A stretch of DNA of 64,000 nt from Sialis fuliginosa (lineage: Eukaryota; Arthropoda; Insecta; Megaloptera; Sialidae), in contig OY540814.1 in NCBI GenBank assembly GCA_961205875.1, positions 29,146,151-29,210,150 on the forward strand. Direction: 5' to 3'. Below are positions 25,480-37,500 of this stretch, in pieces. Every line of letters begins with the position of its first letter. The first letter of the stretch is position 1. The notes beneath the pieces are model-generated. The model was not told where the DNA came from. It searched no databases and saw nothing but the letters and a program-made list of their open reading frames with translations. The translations under genes were made by a program, and so were the position numbers.

Positions 25480-25712
25480 TACTGCATTATATTGTTCAAT
25501 ATTTAACGGTTTAGGCAACGCATACTTGCGGCAAACTTTTTTTTGACTTGATATACTATTATCGTCACTGCTTATTCCCTATGATACCTAACGTGACAAA
25601 ATATATACCAAAATTTAGAAAAAAATACGTAAATCGGATAAATGGTTCTCGAGTGATAAGCCCATTAACGGACAGACAGACAGTTGTCTTTATTATTGTG
25701 TAGAAAGCCCAA
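25480..25712 (+). mobile_element. Fragment of the same GACA-tailed repeat family
   Basis: It matches the right half of the 27494-28388 copy: TTGTTCAATATTTAACGGTTTAGG, TACTATTATCGTCACTGCTT, CGTAAATCGGATAA, GTGATAAG and ACGGACAGACAGACAG. It is truncated on the left. Confidence 0.6.
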
Positions 25713-25905
25713 TTAACTCCTGTATCCTACTCTGCCTGCAATATCCAAGTTACCAGATTAAACTGATACGAATCGACCGACTCCAACTCACCCTTGCTAG
25801 GGGCTAGGGGGCTTTGTTATAAAGACAAAAGTTCATTTTAAATTTATTAAAGCGGGCGGCGCACCTTGCTCACAAATATCACGTATATATTTTCTTACAT
25901 ATGTA

Positions 25906-26301
25906 CAGTCACCTGCATTAATGGTTTTGCAGTTTGTATTCATTTTCGTTTATCACAAACTTAGTAGGCTCCTCCCATTTGTGCAATTATAATATTTAAA
26001 TCATTTCTCCATGTATCAAACAAAGACAGATATTTAGAAATTCATTTGCTAGATAAAGAACTACTCTTCGTTTATAATACATAGGTACTCATATATATTT
26101 GTGCAATTCAATTATTATGTAATCTATTGAAAATTGTATACGTAAATTTTGTGGCAATAAATATTTGATATTCCGAATTTTAGTATTTAAATATAATAAA
26201 CTTGATAGAAAAAGATAACCGATGATGTTTGTCTTTAAATTTGGAATCTGTTGTAAGCGATCCTAGCTTTTAGGTTGCCAGACGAGTTCTGCAGGCGACT
26301 G
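25906..26301 (-). mobile_element. 396-bp mariner-type MITE, copy 1
   Basis: The terminal inverted repeat is CAGTCACCTGCA / TGCAGGCGACTG, bounded by TA on both sides (25904-25905 and 26302-26303). It is the reverse complement of a full copy at 61790-62185 of the same length, and of a truncated copy at 56149. No coding capacity is seen. TA target and CAGT start point to the Tc1/mariner superfamily. Confidence 0.85.
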
Positions 26302-26462
26302 TACATGTTATATTTAGATCAAAACGTAACCTTTTGTTAAAAGTAGAGCGACTTTTATTACCACATAAATACATGCAGAAAGTACGATTGCAGTTAATGA
26401 TAAAAAGCACAAACAAACAATAAATTATCGTATACGAATAAAACACCAAAGTTAAGGTGATC

Positions 26463-27027
26463 CTATAAAAATAAATATTTATATTTCGTGACTGATTGAT
26501 TTCTATAAATGTTTTGATTGATTTGACTTGTGTCAAATAGATTTACGTACGATTGGAAAAATATTGTATAGCCCAATCACGTCGTACGAAAAACTTGTTT
26601 GTACAAAAGCTGTTGAAAATAGAGTCCTCTACAACTTTGTCATTTAAATGTGCCACTTATTTTCAATAAAAATGGCACAAAAGTTGAAAAAACTGCGCCA
26701 CTCTTCTAATTTTGAACACTTTTTGCTTATTATTAGCAATGAATAATGTTTTTTCAACAATATCGACTGTATAAAGATTGTAGAGAATTAAATTCTCTAT
26801 AAAATTGTTATTAACCTTTTTATCGAGAAATGCAAAATACGCGTTCAAATTGACAAAAACACAAAATCCAAGATGGCGGACACTTCCGGTAATTAATTTA
26901 TGGGCAAGAATGTGATTTCATCATCTACTCCGCCGGGGACACACAACTGCGTCATTGGGCTTGACGCAATTCAAATCAATCAAAACATTTGAAGAAATCA
27001 ATCAGTCACGAAATATAAATATAAAAC
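26463..27027. mobile_element. Foldback element with matching TTTCGTGACTGATTGATTTC arms
   Basis: The outer arms (26463-26530 and 26965-27027) are reverse complements. Just inside them lie AGCCCAATCACGTC and its partner GCGTCATTGGGCTT. The interior includes 'ccaagatggcgga' near 26868. It has no coding potential beyond chance frames. It could be one foldback or a small TIR element nested between inverted copies. Confidence 0.6.
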
Positions 27028-27493
27028 AAAAAAAAAGGAAAATGTGTAGTTGTAAAATTTTCTTAAAATAACCCCTGTAATACACTGTATAGAAAAGATA
27101 CATAACAAAATTTCACACATTATGTAATTCACTATTAAAACGTGATGAATCACAGTTAGCTATGAGTCATCGGGGGTGCAGGGGGGTGGGGGTGGGGGGG
27201 GTTAGGGCAGCAGATCAAAAACAAAATTCTTTGCAAACGGCAGTACTATTTGCACCACAGCGCGCATGCGCAAGCCCTGAAAATCGATTGTCCATGCCCT
27301 ACCCCCTGCAGATGAAAAATTTACCTACTTGCCTCGATTCAAAATCTCTTTATGTAAAATGAAAATGTACATTAGCTAAATAATATGATTATAAATAATG
27401 GTGCAGCTAATGGAGAAACTATTAAGGGCTTGGCAGCCCCATAAAATTGTCTATACTTATATGAAAGTACATATATCCAATTTATTATATGTA

Positions 27494-28326
27494 ATACTAG
27501 CTGGGCCCACGCGGCTTCGCTCGCGTAGACTACGGAATTATTGTTTAGGATTTTTGAAAAATATAGTTTAAATAATTAAGTACAAACACGATTAGTTATT
27601 ATTGTAATAATAATTTATCAATACCTAAATTACCTAACAAAAACGAATCAGAAGAAAAAAGTACAAATAATTTGTGTTCTGTTTAAATTTAAATGTTAAT
27701 TATTGAAAACAAAATAAACACAAACGATCAGCCGAGGGACTCCGAATAACAACCGAGCGTACGCGAATCCAGTCTGATGTACATCGCTTCGATGCGGCAC
27801 GACACCATACATTTAAGATATTATCTTTATAAATATATTTTAAGATATTTTCTAAACTATACGACCAAATTGGATGCTGTAAATGGCAAACTATATCTAC
27901 ATTAAGTACTTATGACGATGAAATCATTTATTTCGATATGGATTAATGTTTTGCAGGTCATAAGTCCATGTAAACAAAACCCAAATATTTTATGTTTTCT
28001 TTGTAACATAAAAGCAGTCATTGTGGCTTAAATATAAAAGTTAGACATATCGTGTCGCTGACTTAATTGTAGAACTTTTGATTCTACACAATTCTTTAAT
28101 ACATTATTTTGTTCTATATTGAACGGTTTAGGCAGCGTATTACAAAACAGCGCGCCGACGGCAAAATTTTTTCCGACTTGATTTACTATTATCGTCACTG
28201 CTTTGTTGTTATGTTACCGAACGTAAAAAAATATAGCCTATAACCTGGCCAGAGAACGTACCTATGAATTAAAAAAAAAAACTCGTAAATCGGATAAGTG
28301 GTTCTCCAGTGATAAGGTAACTAACG

Positions 28327-28360
<34 letters not shown>

Positions 28361-28388
28361 GAGACGTTGAGCTTTATATATATTAAGG
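27494..28388 (+). mobile_element. Longest copy of GACA-tailed retroelement-like repeat
   Basis: It starts with CTAGCTGGGCCCACGCGGCTTCGCTCGCG, runs through ACTACGGAATTATTGTTTAGG, and ends in ACGGACAGACAGACAG... followed by TTATATATATTAAGGATTAAGG, a simple-repeat tail of the kind seen at RTE-type LINE or SINE 3' ends. Similar 'cgcggcttcgctcgcg' heads are common in insect repeats. No reverse transcriptase frame was found, so it is non-autonomous or a truncated 3' end. Relatives lie at 24296-24931, 25480-25712 and 58502-58700. Confidence 0.6.
28326..28362 (+). repeat. (GACA)n microsatellite
   Basis: About nine GACA units in a row at the end of the 27.5-28.4 kb repeat, with shorter relatives at the same place in other copies. 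Confidence 0.9.
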
Positions 28389-31300
28389 ATTAAGGATATA
28401 GGGGTGTTTTTTTTTATTTTTATTTTTTCGGTCCCATTGGCCTATGTTTTATCTTTGGATCAAAAATCTAACCCCTAACCCTCCCCCCTACTGCTGCCAA
28501 TTTGCAATTTACCCTACTTTTCGTGATCCAATAAAGGTACTGATGCGTGCCTATATAATTTTCAATTTATATATCATTCGAAATGTCTCGGTTTGAATTT
28601 ATGCTAATTCGGGGTTTCCCCGGGTTCCCATTCAAAAAATACTGCAACTGTTTTGAGTTTAATTAATTTACGCGTTTTTTCTTCAGTTACTGAACAAATA
28701 AATAAAATAATAAGTTGGAATTTTAATACATATAATTCATTTTAAGAAAGAAGTATGTACCATATCTTATGTGAAAATCAAGATTAAATAGATTTTATAC
28801 ATTTTTTTCATTGTCCCCTCAATTCATAAAACTTTAAAGCATTCATTGGATGAATATATCATATTCATATCTAATTATAATCTCAGTCACGAATATCACC
28901 ATAGTGGATCAGTGGTTCACAAACTTTATATAAAATATACAAAAATTGGAAAAAATTACGAACATACAGTAATTCAATTATTTATTTCCAACAATAAGAA
29001 AAGTAGGGTCAACTGGGGTAAAAGTGAAACAAAATACAAATCTTTCATGTTTTTTGATAGTTAACGATACAAATTCATACTTTAATTTGTTCTACTAGAT
29101 GCGCTTATGAATAACCATTTTAAATACTTACGTCATTTGAACTGTACGATACAACACGGACTTTAAAAATCAAAAAACTGTGTTTCATTTTTAACCTCTT
29201 ATTTGGGAAAAAGTGAAACAGGCCTCTAATGGAAAATATTTCTAGAAAAGCTAGTTTGGCAAGTTTGATTTATCTTCTTTGTGGCATATCAATGTGAAAT
29301 TGTAACTTTAATTAATATCTGAGCTATACAGAAAGTTATGTGCAAAGAATTAAAATTTACTTGACACGTAAAATATAGCTTACATCATTAACTTTAAGAC
29401 TATCAAATGCCCTAAGACCGTCGAGACCTCCTTCCCCTATTAAAAACCATGACGTGAAACGGGGAGATCAATTTAAAATTTTGAAATCGGAGAACATTTT
29501 TTTTGTCTCATTCTAAAACGATCACAAAGCTTCTCGTATCTTCGATATTGCGAGGAAGCAAAATACAATAAGTAAAAAAGAAAGAAGCGCTGATGAAAAC
29601 GTTTGAAAACTGCTGGTTTAAATATGGACATATTAATATTTATGGAAATTATAAAAGTGTTTTTTTTATTTGTGAAATCACCTGTTGACGTGTTATACAT
29701 AATATTTAGTAGGGGAAAGTCGGTAAATTTTGACCATTTTTTTTAAATTAATATATTTAGTATACTAGTTTTAAGTTTAGACAAATTATTTTTTAAACAG
29801 CAGCTTATAGATTTTGTTTTTATTAAGTAATTCTAAAAATAATTATTTATGTGGAACCTTCAAAAAATCCTATTTTCATAAAATATATCGAGTATTTTGT
29901 TTTTTTCCTATTACCATAGGAAAACTTGTTCAGATAACTATATATGAAAGAAAACTGCACAAAAATCGGATCAGTAGTTCTCGAAATACTCGGGGACAAA
30001 CAGATACAGAGATGTAGAGATTAATTAGGTTTATGATTCTGTCAAAGCCCATTGTAGATTAAAATAATAAAATGTGCCTGATCCAGCATAAAATAATAAG
30101 CATTATATTTATTATCGTATGACCCACATTTTACAATAAAAAGATCGAGTTTCCACTGTATACATGTGAATTAAATAAATGTATATGGCTTGAATGTAAA
30201 TAGTCGTAACTAATTGAATCTTATTTTCACAACATTACAAAAATAACAACGTTAAACCTATTGTATGCTTATATACATACATTAGATTTTTCGGACGATA
30301 AGTTATAAACTATAAAATAACGGTAACACTAATTTCTAAATGTATAAGAATAAAACATTTTTCTCAAATAATTATTCATGTATAATTTTAAGTACCTACT
30401 TCATATGTTTTTGGTACAATTTAATTTAATTATATGAATATAGTACAGTGAAATTTATCTGTTATAAAAAACAAGGGAGCAGGCAGCGGCGGTTTTAGGC
30501 ATGGGCAACATGGGCTACTGCCCAGGACGGCAGATTCTGGGAGAATACAACTTTTTAGTTTAATACACAACAACATCTAAAAAAAAGAATACAAAAAAAT
30601 TACTCCGATTATCAAAACGATTTTTCTATATCTTGTAAAATTAGTAAAAATTTGTCATTTCCCCCGTCACCCCCCTCCCTCTCCTCGTATCTACATTAAT
30701 TAATTGGGGCCAATGGGGCACAGTTTTGTTATTTGAAAAATGAAGAAAATAAGTTGTTAAGAAGAAGAGTAGCTGTTTTTATTCTATCAGTGTATCAGGA
30801 GCATATCTTGCAGAAGAGGTATGTGAAAAATAATACATCTCCTTTAAATTTAAATTCAGATGTGTATGTAGAACTTTTCAATGCTTCCGTGATATCTGAG
30901 TAGATATCTTATATCAATTTATTTTTCTATTTATGAAATTCTATTTTTACTCCAAATTATTATTTACCAAAATAAATAAGAAACGTTTGCAATATTTACA
31001 TTAACTTCAATTTTAAAACACTAAGGTCAAACAAAGACAAAGATAGGTAAAATATTTATAAAATGACATCATTATTTAAATCCGAAATGGAATAAAATAG
31101 AAATGACGTCTGAGTAAAAAAAACTAAACATTCAAGTTAAGATTTTTGAAATAAAATGGATACATAGGTATTTAGATTTAAAAATGTTATTATTAACAAA
31201 TAGTTAAGCCTAAATCATGGTTGAGGTGCAGATCAGTAAGGACATTTAAGGGTTCTAAAAAATTAATAATAAGTAAAAAAACATAATTCCTTATTAAAAA

Positions 31301-34300
31301 TACAGAATTAGAATATACCTATCATAAATCATAATCTGTTTTTTGAAAATAAAATTCCCTGACTTTCCCTGACCACAGACTCAAAATTTCCTGACCACTA
31401 AAGGCTCGGGGGCAAGAAGTGACCGAGAGGCACCCAGAATGTGGAAAAAAATTTGAAGATCTTTTTTTTTTGCTCGTCAATATAATAAATTCTCTAATTT
31501 TCCAAAAAAAATTTAATAAATTCCCTGACTTTCCAGAAAGTGGAGACCTTGATAATGCATTTTGGGATTATTAATTTCAACTTTTAAAATATAGGCTATT
31601 TCCTATTATCTAAAATTAAAAAAATCCTGAACTGTAATAAAATAATAATAAATTAATACCCCCCCCCCCCCCCTCCCCTAGAATTATAATATATGTATAC
31701 GTACAAAGGTACAATAAATTATATAATAGAGTCGAAATAGTCAAATAGATATCAGGATTTCAGGAAAAACAGTATTCTTGGCGGACTATTTAATATAATT
31801 TACGAAACTAATATTTTGAATTAAACATTTAAAATTAATATATTATTAATTACTTACCTTTATTCGATATAATCCTCTCTGAAATGTCACTCCACTATTG
31901 ATATAAAAATTGTTATATTAATTTATAAGTATAGGTATGAATCGTTATCTAATATTATTGTTTTTAGACACAGTTTAAAAGTCAAGTAATACGGTTTTAT
32001 TCACGTAATATTGTTACTTTGTTAGCACATCACTCTGTAAATATAGAAATGACCAATTTGGCCTTCATTTATTTGCATATTAAATATTATACATGTACAA
32101 TATAATATTTTCCCGCAAACATCAATTTTTATTTAAATAATTATATCTGCATAAATTATGAAATACTCAATATAAAGAAATAATTAAATTCTATATCAGT
32201 AAATAAATAAAGTAAATTAAAGATTATTATAACAAATGCGATATAAATTTAATTATATCCTAAATTAAGACACGATAAAAAACCTTATATTTCTTTAAAT
32301 TTATCAGTAATTCTTATCATAAAAACATGCATTTTATATACTAAAAAAATTTCCACAATAATTTAACTGCCACACCACCCCAATCTTTTGTTATCCAAAA
32401 CAATGACCCTCCCCCCAATATTTTCTATAAATTAAACATATAGAAATGCAAGCACTTTACCAAATTTCGTCGATCACAGTAATTTATATATTTTTTTACT
32501 AATTTATTTAGGATGACAGTTTTTTATGTGTGTTTATGCAGATGCGTGCTCTTACGCAGCGGAACGCGGTATGATTGCGTGCTGTGTCGCGAGGAGGTGC
32601 TGACTGTCTCCTCTTTACTCATTACAGGGTCGGGCTTACATCGGGAAAGCGGGAAACTGTATGTTTACTACACAGTAATGCGACACAGTTTCGTGTTTAC
32701 CAGCGATTAAATTGAGGTTATTTTATTTTAATATATTAGTCAGGTGTATTAAGGGTAAGGGCTGTTTAGAATATTGAATAATAAATAATGTTTCATTTAC
32801 AAACGACTAATTTATAAAGAAAGTGCAGTGGATATCTTCAGGGCCCTTCTAAAAAATAATAAATTATGATTTTAAATAATGAAATACGTAAAAAATGTAT
32901 TTATTTTTATATTAAAATGATTTTTGTTAAAATAAAAACACAAAATACAGCAATCCGCCATGTTAGATAAAACACCATGACGTCACGGCTAAGTAAACAT
33001 AATTTGTGTTTGATTAATATCTGCACTGTTTGTAAATTACTTTGTGGTTTTAAATTATCAATTTGCTCAGTTTTGTGTTACCAAAACTAAAACCGAGAAA
33101 CGTTAGCGATGGAACAAGGATTTATTATAGTTGACAAGGAGTGTTTACATAGGCGTGACGTCACAAATATGCGCCATGACACCTGCCAGCGTTTTGGCGT
33201 CAAATTCAAAATTACTTTTAAAAGAGTCAATTTTTGTGATTAAACCTTTATTTTCTGCAGAAATAAGTATTTTTTTGGGAAATAAGACACACGTAAGATC
33301 ATCATACTGTCTTGAGATGTAACACGACTAAATTGACGTGGCTTACACCCAGAAGCCAAGATCAATATCCAGATCACCGCGGAAGCCTCAAAACTTGTAT
33401 CTATAGACCAAACATCTGTTCAGTGATCCATAAGTTACACGTGTGACAAGGATTCATGGGACAGACAGACAGACTGGGGAAAGAAAAGTGTTTGTCTTGA
33501 CCTGAAATGGAAAGATCAAGTGAAATTTTTTTTTGCTTTGATAAACGATCACAAAGCTTCCCTTTCCTTCGGATATGGCAAAGAAATAAAATAACATTTT
33601 CATTTTTTTCTAAATTAATAACAGTTGGTTCGTGATAAATAAAACATAAATCAGTTTTTAATATGTTATGTATTTATTTATGAAGTTAAATACATTTGAT
33701 TTGATTTTACAGATATATCACATAATATTCTATTAATATAAAAACTCTGTACAATAAATAACAAACTTTAAAACAGTAATACAATATGAAACCAGTGATT
33801 CCCAAAGATTACGAAAATCTACATTTTAAATACCTACGTATATTTGAAATAAATTAGTAAAAATACTATATTTTTCAATAACAACACTACTTAACTAAAA
33901 ATACCATTGTTGATATACAAAAATGTAGAAAAAAGCCAAGGTATACAAAGAGAAAGTAGTCTCAACAATTCCTTGACCAATCAGCGTTGGCGCGGGAATT
34001 TACGTCATCTGGGGGATGTATTCAAATGTTATAAATGTATAATAGAATATCAATTACACAACAATTAACTAAAAAGCAGAAAATAAAATTCAGTTACTCT
34101 TTTCGTACTAAATACTGCATTTAAAAAAAAGTTGATTTTGTTCATACCAGAAGAGTTTTAAAAAATGTCTCTTCTAGTATTTTTAAATGCAATATTTAGT
34201 ACGAATTTTTTTTTATTTTCTACTTTTTAGTCGGTTTTTAAAAGGCAAATTATTAAAAAAAAAATTATATTCTTTATCTAATTGAATTCCATTGTATTGA

Positions 34301-34592
34301 AATAAAATAATTATACCGATCAATCTTTCTAACAATAAGTTAAAATGGAAACTATTAATTCAAATTTTCAATTTGACATAAGGCGGTCAGTGACGTCATA
34401 CGAACTCCCCTCCCGCTCATTCCCCTCGCCCAAATGCTTAACTATGAGTAATTAGGAAAAAGTTCCTTTAAAGCCAAATTTTTATAAAAAATCTATGGCG
34501 GCAAAAAAAATACACTAAATAATTAGTCTACACGTTATTCAAGCGCTAAGTTGACTAATTCTTAATTCCTGGGAATCACTGTTTCAACTTTA
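28389..34592. other. Gene-poor repeat field
   Basis: There is no supportable gene. Identified pieces are 29375-29447 (piece of the CAGTGCCGGCC family), 29450-29575 and 33410-33590 (TCTCGTATCTTCG family), 31336-31555 (CAGGGT MITE relative), 31660-31680 (C-run) and 32860-33275 (repeat with a conserved short frame). A GC-richer, unexplained segment lies at 32510-32700. 30480-30540 has GGCATGGGCAACATGGGCTACTGCCCAGG, a repeat-like edge with no partner seen here. Confidence 0.5.
32860..33275 (+). repeat. Repeat with conserved 44-codon open frame, copy 1
   Basis: It matches 61008-61410 over its length. Shared words are TCCGCCATGTTA, AAAACACCATGACGTCACGG and a short frame from the ATG at 33109 (MEQGFIIVDKECLHRR..., ending before 33245). 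Between copies some codon differences are synonymous (TTT/TTC Phe, AGA/AGG Arg) and others are not (Gln/Glu, Thr/Ser, Cys/Phe). It may be the 5' coding end of a transposon gene. No known domain was recognised. Confidence 0.6.
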
Positions 34593-37500
34593 TCAAACAT
34601 CGTAAAACAAGGAAGCTAAAGGATATCTAATAGTAAATGCTAGGATACTACAAATGATTTGTACAAATATTAAAATCGTTGTTAGTTTCGCTTCGTGAGT
34701 AGGTCCGACAAAAATCAAAATAAAATTAATTAAAGTGAGGTTATTCATTTTCACAAAATCGTTTTTCTCCTCCCACCTCACTAATTTAAACATCTTAAAT
34801 ATATTTACAATAAATTTACCTAAAATATTCAGTTCCGACTTTCTGAAAGTCGTCTCGCTTATCTCTAGTTTATTAATTTTAGAATTAAACTTTGGCATTC
34901 GGTGTCTCGGACATGGAACAAAATGAAACAGCTGAGGAACAGAGTAAATAAAGTTAAATATCTGGGGAATAAAAAACAATAGAGCTGTTTTACTGAAATG
35001 TCCTAATATCCCAACAACTGCAAATGTCATCCCAGATAGATAACAAAATGTATCACCGACGAATATTTTTGAAGGATACCTGAAAAAAAATATAAAAATA
35101 AAATTCATATCCACAAAAATACAAAATTTCAACAATTAATTTAGTGACGTCATCAAAGCTTTCGCGCTAGAATTCAAAAATGTATCACGTTACTACTTTC
35201 AACGCTCGAATCGAGCGCAAGCGTCATGATAAAACATCTTTCTTTCTAGTCAGTGTCACAAATTGACAGCTGATTAATTGAGAAACACAAAATCGTTTTC
35301 CGGTGTAGTTTTATTAATATGTTTAAATTAAATATGTAAAACAATTAGAAATGGAAAGTAAGTCTGAAAAAACGAATTTACAATACGTGATCTTCGATAT
35401 CTCTACACATCCAATTAAAGTACAAAAGTATCAATGTATATTCAACACACTTTTAAATATATTGTGTTGGGATTACTCATCCTGATACAAATAATATTAC
35501 TGCTTCTTTATATTTTACTTCAAAAAAATTTCGAATACAAGCATAACTTAACGAATATTCAGTTTATTAACTCGAGTAGAAGACACGATAGTGCTGATTT
35601 AAATTTAACGTTTCTTAACGATAATTATACAACGTCACTGAATAGAATAGAAACTAAAAACGATTACGAAGACTTCAAAACGAGCGTATGCTATAGAAAC
35701 GGTACCGACATCAACACAATGAAAAAAACAAAAGAAGCGCACTGGAAGTGCCTATGTTTACCGGGTTGGCACGGTAACGATTGCGGACAACCGGAAGTGA
35801 TTTGGAGAGCGATGTTGGCAAGAAGGAATGCTATCAAAGTGCCTGTACTTAGATATACGAAACGCCGCATCATATATATAATCAATATCAAGTTTTTTTA
35901 CATACCGTTATTAGAAATCAAAATCAACGAATTGAAAGACACCGTCGACCTGTACGTAATACACTGTAACACGTTCGCTAAGATTATGAAATACAAAAGT
36001 TTTATAAATCTGCTGAAACCATTGAAAGATAAAGTATATTTTTCAAACAGTGTAAATTTAAGCAATATTTGGAACAGTGTTTTAAAGACAGTAACAAATA
36101 TAAACGATGACGACATAGTGGTTGTAGATACCATAAACGAAATACTCAACCGTCAAGCGTTGGAGTATTTTAAACTTTACGATAAGTTGCCGCAGTCTGT
36201 CGGATTCAGATTGAAATGGTGTGTCTTTGGCTTCTACTGGAAGCACCCCAAACAAACGATAACGTCAGCGCGAGCGTTCACAGTGCAATATTTCACGGAG
36301 GTCGTAAACAGTAAAGAAAACGAGAAAAACTTTAAATACGATTTCGTAATAGGAGACCTTAACCACTACGGAGGATGGTATTGTGAATATTGTCTAGAAC
36401 ACGAGGACATTGTCACTAGTTTATCTGATTTATCACAGATCGACTGGCAAAATATAAATAATAAAAAAATCGATGTCAATTATATAGAGAATTTAGTTAG
36501 TGATGGCCTCTACGTTGATAGTAAGACTGTTCTAGAACGGTGTAGACGATATGAAGCTCATTACGCTCCAGAATATGCTATGGAATATAGTTGGAAATAT
36601 GACTGGTTAATTACTAATTTATTTTCAAAACTCGATTACTAAAATTTTACTAACTTATTCGATACTTAAACATATACATAATATTATATTATTTATGAAT
36701 TACGATGCCAATTATTGCTGGATTGCATAGAAAAAAAATAACATAATAATTAATGTATTGGTAGAGTGAGTAAGCTATCTCCACAATTACATGAGGAAGA
36801 TGAAACAACTCCATCTTCGATTAGAGTCAGACAAGTATTTTAATAGACTGTCTGTTAACTTTTTCAATGTTTACAATCCAGCATAAGCAACATATTTACG
36901 TTTTTTAGTGATTATTTCTGAAACAAGTATTATATAATATATTCTGGTGCTTTAAATATTGCCTTTCTGTGATAACGTATTTAGTCAATTTAGATTGCAT
37001 GATATTTTAATATGTTTTGTGTATCTGTTACTAGCAATTTATTTTATGCAAACAAATGTAACGTTACCGTTTTTTTAAACAGTGTTTCACATACATACGA
37101 ACATCAACGGACCTCATAAACCTAACTTTATGGTTTAATTTTAAGCTATTTGTTTATATGTTTTTATATTATTTTTAAATAAATAAAAATACATTTTCAT
37201 TGAATGTTTTTACTCATATTATTTTTAAGAGGAGGTAGATGAAATGTATTTAAGTCCAAATGCCAAAAAAAGTTGTGAAAAACTGGTGTAAATACTAACT
37301 TTTAAATATATGTATTTTTTGTATACTGTCTTTTTAATGAATATAATAAAAATGTAACATATGTAAAAAATTTGTAGAATATTTCATTACATTATTATTT
37401 TTATTAATCCTATAATTCCTATATAATCATTAGGATATCAAGTGATATTTCAGAGGGATAAGCTAATCTAAAGAGTGACCGCAAAAAAGGCTGTTTTTAG

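Noticed and set aside
34735..34926. Plus-strand frame over the last Alg7 exon
   Set aside because: Antisense shadow of the well-supported Alg7 coding exon.
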